A stretch of 64,000 bases of DNA from Pelagicoccus albus (GTDB taxonomy: Bacteria > Verrucomicrobiota > Verrucomicrobiia > Opitutales > Opitutaceae). The translations under genes were made by a program, and so were the position numbers. Positions 27,616 to 35,823 of this stretch are shown here, piece after piece. The stretch covers positions 620,001 to 684,000 of the forward strand of contig NZ_JACHVC010000013.1 in NCBI RefSeq assembly GCF_014230145.1, given 5' to 3'. Position 1 is the stretch's first letter. Each line of letters opens with the position of its first letter. The notes under the pieces were generated by a model. The model saw only the letters and a list, made by a program, of their open reading frames with translations. It was not told the DNA's origin and did not search any database.

Positions 27616-28995
27616 ATGACTCGTACTCACCTCCACCGCTCCTTTCGCCGACTAACCGCGATCGTTCCCGGAACCATCGCCCTGCTCGGAATCTCAACAT
27701 CGAATGCGCAGACATTTCCGCTAAGCGAGAACGCTTGGGACAACCCTGAATTTCAGGAGCGTTTCCTCGGGTCCTACGGTTTCATGACCGAGACGGAACC
27801 GACCATCTCGAAAGAAGAAGGCGAACTGTTTCAAACCCTCGCTCCTACCATCCGGTCAAATCCGCAACAGGCAATCGAGACGCTCAAGTCAGCCATCACT
27901 CCGGAGTCCAGCGCCGCCCTCACCTACACGCTGGGCAACCTCTACCTGCAAACGCAGAAGGCTGACTTAGCCGAGCAGGCCTACCGCGACGCCATCAAGA
28001 AATTCCCTAACTTCGCTAGAGCCTACATGAACATGGGACTCGTGCTCGTCCAAGACCAACGTTTTGAAGACGCGACTCCTTTCCTCACCAAGGCCGTTGA
28101 ACTGGGCACCGGAACTGACACTGTCTACGGATTGCTCGGGCTCGCGTATCTCAACCAGAAGTTCTACGACTCCGCTATAGACGCCTACCGCACCGCCCTG
28201 ATTCTGAATCCAGAAAGTAAGGACTGGAAACGCGGCAAGCTCAGCGCCTTGATCGCTTCCGGCGAAAATCTCGCCGCTCAACGCCTTTTAAACGAACTCC
28301 TCGTCGAAGAACCTGACAACTCCGACTACTGGAAGTTCAAAGCAAACAACTACCTCACCCTACAGGACACGGAGAAAGCAGCCGCAAGTCTAACCGTTGC
28401 CACCATGTTGGGTGCAGACGAGTTTTCCGTGCAAAACCTGCTTGGCGATTTGTATATGAACGAAGGTCTGCCAGCCCTAGCCCTCAGCGCTTATCAAACC
28501 GCGATCAAAGGTGAAGGCGTTGTGGCCGAAAGAGCCTTGAGAATGCTCAAGATCCTTACCGACCAAGCGAATTTCGAACAAGCTGAAGTGCTTGCATCCG
28601 ATATAGAAAACGCCCTGTCGTTGGGAGAAACAGATCCGTCCTACCTGGAACTGCTCAACTACAAGGCCAAGATCGCCCTAGGACTCGAGCAAGAGGATGC
28701 GGCAGCGGAAATTCTGGAAAACATCGTTAGCGTGGATCCGCTCAATGGCCGCGCCTTGATACTCCTCGGCGAATACTTCTGGAAAAAGGACGATCTTGAA
28801 AACGCCCTCGTACAATTTGAAAGAGCGGAAAAGGCGAAGGACTTCACGATAGAAGCGATGCTCAACCGGGCACGCGTCTACGTGCAGATGAAGGACTATC
28901 GTGTCGCAGCGGACATCCTACGCAGCGTTCAAGCCATCGATCCCAAGCCTTACATCGCCAACTACCTCACCCAGGTCGAAGCGGCAATTCGCTAG
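27616..28995 (+). CDS. Tetratricopeptide-repeat protein of TonB operon
   Basis: 459 residues with a signal peptide (ending SNAQ) and about ten tetratricopeptide units through residues ~75-450; a clear unit is LGNLYLQTQKADLAEQAYRDAIKKFP. TPR proteins commonly close DUF3450/TtpC/ExbBD/TonB operons and probably act as periplasmic scaffolds for the TonB complex. The start ATG lies 3 bases after the tonB stop, implying translational coupling. No enzyme motif is present. Confidence 0.87.
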   Translation: MTRTHLHRSFRRLTAIVPGTIALLGISTSNAQTFPLSENAWDNPEFQERFLGSYGFMTETEPTISKEEGELFQTLAPTIRSNPQQAIETLKSAITPESSAALTYTLGNLYLQTQKADLAEQAYRDAIKKFPNFARAYMNMGLVLVQDQRFEDATPFLTKAVELGTGTDTVYGLLGLAYLNQKFYDSAIDAYRTALILNPESKDWKRGKLSALIASGENLAAQRLLNELLVEEPDNSDYWKFKANNYLTLQDTEKAAASLTVATMLGADEFSVQNLLGDLYMNEGLPALALSAYQTAIKGEGVVAERALRMLKILTDQANFEQAEVLASDIENALSLGETDPSYLELLNYKAKIALGLEQEDAAAEILENIVSVDPLNGRALILLGEYFWKKDDLENALVQFERAEKAKDFTIEAMLNRARVYVQMKDYRVAADILRSVQAIDPKPYIANYLTQVEAAIR

Positions 28996-29036
28996 CTTGA
29001 TACTAAGTTGTAACGGTATCCAATTTTCCAAGACCT

Positions 29037-29858
29037 ATGATTCGTATCGAAACCCCTGAAGGTTGGTGGCTAATGGGCCATCGCGATCACGCACGTTTAG
29101 CCGCCGCATTTGGCCACCACTGGTCGACAAAGGACTTTCCAGCTCCAGAGCCTCGCAAAGAAGTGCTCACAGCAATCACCCACCACGACGACGCCTGGGT
29201 GGAGCGGGATAGCGAACCGGAACTCACTCCCGAAGGCCGTCCTAGCGCCTTTACCAAAGAGTTGGTCGGCACCTACGACGCTTTTGAGGAAATTGACTTC
29301 TACGCATACTTAAAGGTACGCGGCCAAGCAACGGAGGCACAAGCGGATGCCAATCCCTACGCCGCTATGCTGATCAGCATGCACACCGAGAGTTTGCTTA
29401 CCAACGGAGCCGACCTCAGCACCTTAACGGAAGAGGAACGAGTTGCTCACGGCGAATTCATCGCCGGACAACAAAAGCGTCAAAAAGAGCTGCTAGCGGA
29501 AGCAATTAAACGCGACCCGAGCCTAGAGCCTTATTCGACTCCAGAAACGCTCCGCCGGGCTTTCGAATTCCTTCAAGCCTGTGACAGCTTTTCGCTCATC
29601 ACCTGCGTCGCTTTTCCAACCAGTATCCCTTTGCAGCATTTACACCCGGATGAATCTGGGGCTCGCCATGAGATTAAAGTGATTCCGCTTGGCGATAATT
29701 GCTACCGCCTCGAGCCCTACCCATTGGACGAGGAAAAGATAAGCCTAACGGTCCCAGCTCGCTTTGTACCTGGCAACACCTTCGAGAATGTAGAAGCCTT
29801 CCGCAGCGCGTTTTCAGTCGCTCAGGAAGAAAAGATTACCATCACTTTGACCAAGTGA
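29037..29858 (+). CDS. DUF3891 family protein
   Basis: 273 residues, soluble, no signal peptide. It fits the DUF3891 pattern: an N-terminal WWLMGHRDHARLAAAFGHHW, then TAITHHDDAWVERD, and MLISMHTESLL in the middle. The repeated His and His-His-Asp-Asp arrangement resembles a metal-dependent phosphohydrolase (HD-like) site, but no activity is known for the family. It lies 41 bases after the TPR gene, so it could be read from the same transcript. Function unknown. Confidence 0.82.
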   Translation: MIRIETPEGWWLMGHRDHARLAAAFGHHWSTKDFPAPEPRKEVLTAITHHDDAWVERDSEPELTPEGRPSAFTKELVGTYDAFEEIDFYAYLKVRGQATEAQADANPYAAMLISMHTESLLTNGADLSTLTEEERVAHGEFIAGQQKRQKELLAEAIKRDPSLEPYSTPETLRRAFEFLQACDSFSLITCVAFPTSIPLQHLHPDESGARHEIKVIPLGDNCYRLEPYPLDEEKISLTVPARFVPGNTFENVEAFRSAFSVAQEEKITITLTK

Positions 29859-29921
29859 CCCTGGATTTCACCGAGCTATAATTGTTCTAGCCGTATCCGC
29901 ACGGCAAGCACGACGTCAGGC

Positions 29922-30953
29922 TCAGTGAAAACGTGCCAGCTCGGGCTTCGAGGCCAAGCCTTTGTCTTGTTCCTGCCTTTGCTTTAAATCCATAAGAGCG
30001 ATTTGGAAAGTGGAATAGCTAGGCAGGATTTTTAAGGCGTACTCCAAGTGCTTCGTGGCTTTCTTGAGATCGCCCTGTTCCGCAAACTGCTGGGAGCGAT
30101 AGTAGTGATAAAATGGATTCCGCTTGGAGCGTTTGGATCCCAACTTGGCGTACTTCTCCGATCGATTGGTATCTCCAACCGCTTCATAGTAGGCAGACAA
30201 CTGGAAGCAAGCCGAAGATGAGGAGCGGTTCAGCTCCGCGGCTTTCACGAGGGATTCTTCACCCTCTTTTTTATTGCTGGAGCGGAAATGATACAGGCCA
30301 CGATTTTGCCAAGCGGTCCCATTTTCAGGATCCATTTCAATCGCTCTCTGAATCAGCTCTCCGGCCAATTCCAATTTTCCATCCGCCAAGGCGAGCAAAC
30401 CTTGGTTGTTGTAAAAGTGGGAAAAGACTCGCTCATCTGAAACTGGATTTCGGCTATGGGAAGCCAACTCGACTAACTCGGGCTGAGCGTCCACCACATA
30501 CTGATTTCCACCCACGTAAACAAGGACGTTGATATGAATGGTTTCCACCAAGATCCCATCCACGTTTTCCCAGATCGGGGTATAATCTAACTGGTTGAAT
30601 CTAGCATCTAGCCCCACCGAGCGGGCGAAAGAGGTAAAAAGCATGGCAAGCGAAACGCAGTTTCCTCGTTTCTCCTCAAAGGCTTTTTGAGCACTGAAGT
30701 TAGCGGCTGAATCATAGGTAAACCCATCTTCCGCTCCATAGAGAGCGTCCAGGATTCCTTGCATTCGCTCAACCGGGGGTTGCTCCTCACTCACGCCGCT
30801 ACTCTGCAGAAAATCGATCATCTGCTTATTCAACTCTAAGCTAGACTCGGCCAGTCCACCCTCCGGGCTCGACGATTCGCTCGCGGTGGCGAGCGATCCA
30901 AAGAGGCATAAGATAGCGGATAAGGAACAAATGTGGCGTAGCGTACGTTTCAT
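29922..30953 (-). CDS. Transglutaminase-like/TPR exported protein
   Basis: About 343 residues from the ATG at 30953, which gives a clean signal peptide (ICSLSAILCLFGSLATAS); a longer frame from 31037 is less likely. A transglutaminase-like cysteine-protease fold follows, with the nucleophile in KRGNCVSLAMLF and a likely His in ETIHINVLVYV and Asp in YVVDAQPE. The C-terminal half holds about four TPR units (for example GTAWQNRGLYHFRSSNKKEG). It may act in the periplasm on peptides or cell-wall material. It is tail-to-tail with the DUF3891 gene. Confidence 0.78.
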   Translation of the reverse strand: MKRTLRHICSLSAILCLFGSLATASESSSPEGGLAESSLELNKQMIDFLQSSGVSEEQPPVERMQGILDALYGAEDGFTYDSAANFSAQKAFEEKRGNCVSLAMLFTSFARSVGLDARFNQLDYTPIWENVDGILVETIHINVLVYVGGNQYVVDAQPELVELASHSRNPVSDERVFSHFYNNQGLLALADGKLELAGELIQRAIEMDPENGTAWQNRGLYHFRSSNKKEGEESLVKAAELNRSSSSACFQLSAYYEAVGDTNRSEKYAKLGSKRSKRNPFYHYYRSQQFAEQGDLKKATKHLEYALKILPSYSTFQIALMDLKQRQEQDKGLASKPELARFH

Positions 30954-31325
30954 GGCGAATTTGGCGAAGAGTTCGAGTGGCCCGGAAGGGCCGGAGGAGG
31001 CGTCGTTCAGTAATCCAATACTCAGAAACGTAGCCAAAGGTTACAGTCGTCTGCCTCAAATAATCATTTCTTAGCATAGACTCCGCCAAGCGCCTCCTTC
31101 GGGCTCGGTTAAAATGATTTCAGTTACTCCGACTAGGAACTTGTGACGATTGAGCGCTGTTGAAACCTTCAGCGGGATACGGTTGGACAGTTATCCGATT
31201 GGGCATAGGGTTCCTATATCTGGGAGCTCGATGATAACGTTACGACTGTAGATCCCGCATTTGTATCACTCTCCCCGCTACAAAAAGAATAACCCAGCTC
31301 GTCCCCTAAGACGGAATCTAAAATT
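30954..31325. other. 372-base divergent intergenic region
   Basis: This gap lies between the transglutaminase-like/TPR gene (leftward) and the D-lactate dehydrogenase gene (rightward), so it should contain both promoters. The first ~85 bases could code for an alternative N-terminal extension of the left gene. I saw no convincing sigma70 pair, hairpin or RNA gene in it. Confidence 0.5.
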
Positions 31326-32318
31326 ATGAAAATCGCATTTTTCAGCAGCAAACGCTACGACGAAAAGTACTTCAAAGCCGCCAACCAGTCTCAGCACGAG
31401 CTAGTCTTTTTCGAAACGAAGTTGGCAGAAAGATCAGTCTCTCTCGCGGAAGGCGCGACCGCGGTTTGTGTATTCGTGAACGATCACGTCGATCGTCCCA
31501 CCCTTGAGGGACTCGCTCGCCTAGGCGTCAAGTACGTTGCCTTGCGTTGCGCGGGATTTAATAACGTGGATTTGGAGGCCGCTGAAAATCTAGGACTGAA
31601 GGTTGTGAGGGTTCCCGCTTATTCGCCACACGCCGTAGCGGAGCACACGCTGGCTCTTTTGCTTACTTTGAACCGTCGCATCCACCGCTCCTACAACCGC
31701 GTTCGCGAGGGCAACTTCGCTCTCGATGGACTCGTGGGCTTCGATTTACACGGACTCACAGTAGGGATCATTGGGACCGGAAAAATTGGCTCTATCGTAG
31801 CGTCCCTTTTCCAAGGGTTTGGCTGCCAAGTTATTTGTCACGACAAGTTTGAGAACGAATCGCTCATTTTGGCCGGAGCGAGCTACGTCGACCTTGAGAC
31901 CATCTTTTCACAGTCCGATGTCATAAGCTTGCATTGCCCGCTGATGGAATCGACCCATCACCTTATTGACGCAGCTTCGATCTCAAAAATGAAAAAGGGC
32001 GTCACCATCGTGAACACCAGTCGAGGAGGCCTCATTGACACCGCAGCCGTGATAGGTGGCCTGAAAAACGGTCATATCGGGAATCTGGCTATCGATGTAT
32101 ACGAGGAGGAAGATTCCATGTTTTTCGAGGATCAGTCTGCCCTCGTCATGCAAGACGACGTCTTCGCCCGACTGCTTACTTTTCCCAATGTGCTCGTGAC
32201 CGGACACCAAGCCTTTTTCACTGATACTGCTCTGACTCAGATCGCTAGTGTCACGCTGCAAAACCTGAACGATCTAGCAGCAGATGGATCGTGCAAGAAT
32301 GAGGTCAAAGCAGACTGA
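31326..32318 (+). CDS. ldhA: D-lactate dehydrogenase (2-hydroxyacid dehydrogenase family)
   Basis: 330 residues, the usual length for fermentative LdhA. The NAD-binding Rossmann motif is GIIGTGKIGSIVA. The catalytic Arg is in NTSRGGLID, the acid is in the LAIDVYEEE region and the catalytic His is in TGHQAFFT. The typical LdhA segments RCAGFNNVDL and YSPHAVAEHTLALLLTLNRR are present. It reduces pyruvate to D-lactate with NADH in the cytosol, for redox balance when oxygen is limiting. It is followed by the DUF442 gene after 55 bases, with no obvious functional tie. Confidence 0.92.
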   Translation: MKIAFFSSKRYDEKYFKAANQSQHELVFFETKLAERSVSLAEGATAVCVFVNDHVDRPTLEGLARLGVKYVALRCAGFNNVDLEAAENLGLKVVRVPAYSPHAVAEHTLALLLTLNRRIHRSYNRVREGNFALDGLVGFDLHGLTVGIIGTGKIGSIVASLFQGFGCQVICHDKFENESLILAGASYVDLETIFSQSDVISLHCPLMESTHHLIDAASISKMKKGVTIVNTSRGGLIDTAAVIGGLKNGHIGNLAIDVYEEEDSMFFEDQSALVMQDDVFARLLTFPNVLVTGHQAFFTDTALTQIASVTLQNLNDLAADGSCKNEVKAD

Positions 32319-32373
32319 CCCGGACTCCTTTCTTCGATGGACACTTTCTAAGACCCTAACAAAGATACCCGCT

Positions 32374-32907
32374 ATGCTTACTCCAAAACGAATCAAATTC
32401 CTTGCCGTGGTAGCGCTGGGCACCCTAGTCGCTCTAACAGGATGCTCCAAATCGTCCGAGGCAGAAAGCCTTCCACCGATTGCCAACCTTCGGCAACCCA
32501 CTGACAAAATACTCACCGGCGGACAGCCAAGTAAAGAGGATCTCGCCGAACTCGCTTCTTCAGGCGTGAAACACGTCCTCAACCTTCGCCCCGCTTCCGA
32601 AATGGATTGGGACGAAAAATCCTACGTCGAGAGCTTGGGGATGACTTACCACACGATCCCCGTGGCAGGCGCTAAGGATGTGAATGCAGAGACAGACTCC
32701 GAACTGGCAAAAACCCTGAAAGAGATAGGCGACGAAAAGGCCTTCCTTCATTGCGCAAGTGGTAATCGCGTAGGAGCTGTAATCGCTTACCACGAATTCA
32801 CCGAAAAGGGAGCTAATGTAGAGACAGCGATTTCCACTGGCAAAGAGTGGGGATTAACGAAACTGGAAGAACCCTTGCGGACTAAACTCCAAGAAATGTC
32901 TCAATAA
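32374..32907 (+). CDS. DUF442/BLH-type phosphatase-like lipoprotein
   Basis: 177 residues from the ATG at 32374, which gives a lipoprotein signal ending LTGC. An upstream ATG at 32284 would overlap ldhA by 35 bases and bury the signal, so it is rejected. The fold is of the dual-specificity-phosphatase type known as DUF442 (beta-lactamase-hydrolase-like). The loop HCASGNRVGAV keeps a Cys-x4-Arg spacing rather than the Cys-x5-Arg of classical phosphatases. It may be a phosphatase or sulfur-handling enzyme anchored in the periplasm. Tail-to-tail with the next gene. Confidence 0.8.
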   Translation: MLTPKRIKFLAVVALGTLVALTGCSKSSEAESLPPIANLRQPTDKILTGGQPSKEDLAELASSGVKHVLNLRPASEMDWDEKSYVESLGMTYHTIPVAGAKDVNAETDSELAKTLKEIGDEKAFLHCASGNRVGAVIAYHEFTEKGANVETAISTGKEWGLTKLEEPLRTKLQEMSQ

Positions 32908-32924
32908 TCTGGCTACAACAGAAC

Positions 32925-33617
32925 CTAAGCGCAGACGCTCTCGAGCCAGCCTGCGTCCTCAAACGCGTCGGTCACCTCGGCCTTCGCGTTTTTTAATATC
33001 GGTTCACCATGCCCAACTACAACTTGTTGAAAGTCCCACTGCAGGAGCTTCAGAATCGAAGAACGAAATGCCTCCTCATCCGTAATCGCGAGCTTGAACC
33101 GCCGAGACACTCCGGGGGACTTACGCTTTCCAAGACCAAGGGTGAGCAACAATTTTTTCCAACTGGAATCGACCTCCGGGAAGTTAAGTAACAGGTCACA
33201 AACGATCAGGGTCCGACTAGGACGGTGAAAAAAGACATACTCATTGAACCAGGGCGCTCCCTCTATCCGCAGGACCTCTATCTCGTCTGACCACGCCTCT
33301 GGAGCCGGGAAGATGGGGTCTGGCCTCGGCACGCCTTCGAGACTTGGAAAATTAACGGGAGCAAGGAAAGTAGCATCAGGGAAGAAGCTAAGCCCCTCCT
33401 TCGTGAACGTATCATGATCATTCATGGGCTCCACAACCCAAGCAACTGGACCAATCTCGCGAAGCTCCAACAGATGAGTTTCTTTGAACGGAGCCGTCGA
33501 ATGCAATAGGACTTCCCCACTCGCCAATCTGATAGCTGTAACGGTTCTGCCTACATCCAATCCTAAAAAACTCAGTTTGTGTTTCTGTATCCAAATATTG
33601 GTCCCTATCTGTTTCAT
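32925..33617 (-). CDS. DUF4336-like metallo-beta-lactamase-fold protein
   Basis: 230 residues, cytosolic. The order of strands (TVTAIRLASGEVLLHSTAPF, then GPVAWVVEPMNDHDTF, then LIVCDLLLNF, then VVVGHGEPIL) follows the DUF4336 branch of the metallo-beta-lactamase fold. The classical HxHxDH zinc motif is reduced to N-D-H-D, while an Asp (CDLL) and a late His (GHGEP) remain, so metal binding may be partial. Function unknown. The gene reads away from the small gene at 33836. Confidence 0.72.
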   Translation of the reverse strand: MKQIGTNIWIQKHKLSFLGLDVGRTVTAIRLASGEVLLHSTAPFKETHLLELREIGPVAWVVEPMNDHDTFTKEGLSFFPDATFLAPVNFPSLEGVPRPDPIFPAPEAWSDEIEVLRIEGAPWFNEYVFFHRPSRTLIVCDLLLNFPEVDSSWKKLLLTLGLGKRKSPGVSRRFKLAITDEEAFRSSILKLLQWDFQQVVVGHGEPILKNAKAEVTDAFEDAGWLESVCA

Positions 33618-33756
33618 TCGCTCTCCTCAGGTTGATCTTCTTGTCTGTTCATCCACTCATTTGCAGAAATCGCGCTCAAGGAAATGAAGGGATGAATTAG
33701 CGAATATCGGGGTCTCGAAAGTGCAGGATGCAAGGGATCCATGTTTTTTGCATCGT

Positions 33757-33783
33757 TCAAGACCTTACCCAAGGGGGTCTTGA
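33757..33783. repeat. Perfect 8-bp inverted repeat
   Basis: Arms TCAAGACC and GGTCTTGA are separated by 11 bases. It lies in the 218-base divergent gap between the DUF4336-like gene and the small gene at 33836, about 55 bases before the latter. Without a following T-run it is not a terminator; an operator or a 5'-leader hairpin is more likely. Confidence 0.55.
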
Positions 33784-33835
33784 TAGGTAGTCCGCCTCCA
33801 AATGCGGATGGCGCGGTTTAGGCGTAAACGGCTCT

Positions 33836-34060
33836 ATGGAATTAAAAAAGCAAGAATTGGACTTTGACTACGATCGAGCTGGACCGGGAATCGTTTCCGG
33901 CAACGGGAGTGGCCAGCAAGAGGAAGCTCTCAACTTAGAATTGGCGACCTTAAGAGGCCTAATTCAGCACACACCACAAGAGGCTAAAAACTCAGAAGTT
34001 CCCCAATCCGTAATTAATACATTTTTCGACTCCAGTTTCTCAATACTTAACGGACACTAG
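33836..34060 (+). CDS. Small hypothetical protein (74 aa)
   Basis: A 74-residue acidic, soluble protein that I do not recognise. It starts MELKKQELDFDYDRAGPG, has a Gly/Ser/Gln-rich stretch, then a short helix-like region (ALNLELATLRGLIQH) and an Ile/Phe-rich end. Base composition of the codons looks coding, and a strong terminator follows 20 bases after the stop, so a short monocistronic transcript is likely. No clear ribosome binding site is visible. It could alternatively be a structured RNA ending at that terminator. Confidence 0.5.
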   Translation: MELKKQELDFDYDRAGPGIVSGNGSGQQEEALNLELATLRGLIQHTPQEAKNSEVPQSVINTFFDSSFSILNGH

Positions 34061-34079
34061 CCAAATTCTAAGACAGCTT

Positions 34080-34116
34080 AAAAACCACCGACGCTAAAAG
34101 CATCGGTGGTTTTTTT
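34080..34116 (+). terminator. Rho-independent terminator after small gene
   Basis: The stem ACCACCGA/TCGGTGGT is extended by A:T pairs and followed by seven T residues. It lies 20 bases after the stop of the 74-residue gene. Confidence 0.85.
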
Positions 34117-34145
34117 GTATCCAGTGTATACGTTAAAACTGTATG

Positions 34146-34175
34146 CAAAAACACTCCCCTCGTCAGAGGGGAGCG
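34146..34175 (-). terminator. Rho-independent terminator of PRC-barrel gene
   Basis: On the minus strand a CG-rich stem (CTCCCCT/AGGGGAG) with a short loop is followed by TTTTT. It is positioned about 40 bases beyond the stop of the PRC-barrel gene. Confidence 0.8.
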
Positions 34176-34217
34176 TTCCTAGAAAGAAATTTTTCTACGT
34201 TTCCGATTAGCCTATTT

Positions 34218-35270
34218 TTAGTAAGCACTCGCCACAGTGACTTCACTCGAAATCACGATATATCCTTTATCAAAGGCGGTACTCCAATCTTCAGAGACTG
34301 ACGGCGTATCGAAACTAGCTAGTTCTTCCACCGCAAAAAGAGTGAGATATCCGTCTTCTTCTACGTCGCTTTCCAAAGAGATCACAGGCACTGCAATTTC
34401 ACGGTCGGCTTCGCCAATTTCGATGTCCTTATCGAGGTTGCCTAGGATAGCATACACTGAAGAGGAGTTCGGCGCGATGACTAGACGGTCGATCTTACCA
34501 ATCTTTCGTCCTTCCGTATCCTTCACCTTCGATCCAATCAGCTTACTGCCGAGAGCTTCAGTTTCTCGGAGATAATCATCCTTCAACTCAAATGCCTTAC
34601 TGCTTTCCGCGGCTACTTTACCTTCAGCTGCCTTCAGCTCAGCGTGCTGCATCGAGAGCAAAGAAGAGCCTGCAAAGAGTCCTGGATTGTCCACTACGAG
34701 GTGACTGATTTCGCCAGACTTCAGGTCAACTACGACATCTTCCACTTCTCCCAGTTCAGTATTCTCACCTTCGACTACAGCGACGCCCATCCATGAATCG
34801 ATCTCTACGCGATTAGATGAAGTGAAGGACTTTGGGAAATCCTGAAGATTCTGCTCACCGTGCTGCTTGTGGGCCATTTGTCCCTGGTCAGCCATTGCCA
34901 TGTCGTGCTTTGACATTGCACTTTCAGCTTCATCGCCAGCTTTGTTCGCCTTTTTCTTCATCTCTTCGCTCCAGTTATCTTCAGAGGCCGATTCGTTGAG
35001 CTTAGGGCTACCTTCTGAACTCTCCATAGAGTACTGTCCCTCTTCCGGCATACTGCCGTCCGCACTAGAAACATCGCTTCCGGAATAAGATTCCTTGGGG
35101 GAAGTTTCCGCCTGAGCCATGGACTCCTGCTTCTCGGTCGCATCAGACTTGTGGTCATGCGCCTGCAACGAGAGCGGGATCATGACCGTGAGAGCCAAGG
35201 CAGCCGCAGTGGTGTTCTTTATGAAATTCGAAGAGTTTATCTGAGTCTTGGTGTTTTTGTGTAGTTTCAT
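34218..35270 (-). CDS. PRC-barrel domain exported protein
   Basis: 350 residues from the ATG at 35270; this start gives a signal peptide (ALALTVMIPLSLQAHDH), whereas a frame from 35324 would not. The first ~125 mature residues are low-complexity, acidic and rich in Ser, Glu and Gln. Two PRC-barrel-like units follow: one around EIDSWMGVAVVEGENTELGE, the other around LIGSKVKDTEGRKIGKIDRL. PRC barrels often serve as small beta-barrel binding modules; exported copies are linked to stress and envelope functions. The function here is unknown. The acidic bias fits a marine, salt-exposed protein. Confidence 0.8.
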   Translation of the reverse strand: MKLHKNTKTQINSSNFIKNTTAAALALTVMIPLSLQAHDHKSDATEKQESMAQAETSPKESYSGSDVSSADGSMPEEGQYSMESSEGSPKLNESASEDNWSEEMKKKANKAGDEAESAMSKHDMAMADQGQMAHKQHGEQNLQDFPKSFTSSNRVEIDSWMGVAVVEGENTELGEVEDVVVDLKSGEISHLVVDNPGLFAGSSLLSMQHAELKAAEGKVAAESSKAFELKDDYLRETEALGSKLIGSKVKDTEGRKIGKIDRLVIAPNSSSVYAILGNLDKDIEIGEADREIAVPVISLESDVEEDGYLTLFAVEELASFDTPSVSEDWSTAFDKGYIVISSEVTVASAY

Positions 35271-35480
35271 TTTAATTACGTGGGTTGGTATTAACGAATT
35301 TAGGTTCGCCTTACCATTTGCCATTCGCGTGCCAACCTCCTAAACCCAACCTACTCCAAAACATTACTCATTCTTAATCTGATACTTACAAAATTTAATT
35401 TTATCTTCGGAACTTAATTCAAACCCCTAAACTATAGTATGGTATCGCAAAACGCTGACACGTAGTTGCACATTGAATGA

Positions 35481-35741
35481 CCGTTTCGGGATACGCGTTA
35501 CACGACAAAAGGATCCACAATCTACGCAACGATCCTGGGACGCCCCGAAACGGATTCGGTTTTGCTTGAGTCTTTCGCGGCCAATCAGCTTCCCTCTCCT
35601 ATCGAAATTGAATCGATCCGCCTCTTGGAATCGGACTTGCCCGTGGAATGGTCCATCGGCGAACAAGGTCTTTCTCTGAGCGCAGACCGGAGCAAGACAG
35701 ACCCCATGGCAGTCACCTTCAAAATCGAAACGAAACAGTAA
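35481..35741 (+). pseudogene. Relic of alpha-L-fucosidase (GH29) C-terminal domain
   Basis: An 86-codon open stretch runs to the TAA at 35739-35741 but has no start codon and is preceded in frame by TGA (35478) and TAG (35463). Its product (FRDTRYTTKGSTIYATILG, then IESIRLLESDLPVEWSIGEQ, ending VTFKIETKQ) matches the C-terminal beta-sandwich of GH29 alpha-L-fucosidases, including the RFTTKG..LYA.VLG pattern. The catalytic barrel is missing altogether. It is therefore the tail of a deleted fucosidase gene, left beside a polysaccharide-esterase gene and still followed by a terminator. Confidence 0.72.
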
Positions 35742-35764
35742 TCCGTTTCCAAAAAACACTTCAC

Positions 35765-35795
35765 AAAAAAGGCCCGTCTCGCGACGGGCCTTTTT
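35765..35795. terminator. Bidirectional Rho-independent terminator
   Basis: The perfect stem GGCCCGTC/GACGGGCC is flanked by six A and five T residues. It serves the fucosidase relic on the plus strand and the SGNH-esterase gene, which ends at 35824, on the minus strand. Confidence 0.88.
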
Positions 35796-35823
35796 GCTAT
35801 GAATCGAGGGTCAAGCGATTCCG

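Noticed and set aside
32284-32373. Upstream start for the DUF442 lipoprotein
   Set aside because: It would overlap ldhA and place 30 polar residues before the lipoprotein signal.
35473-35679. TTG-started plus-strand frame of 68 codons over the fucosidase relic
   Set aside because: It is in a different frame from the fucosidase similarity and encodes no known pattern; the relic frame explains the region better.
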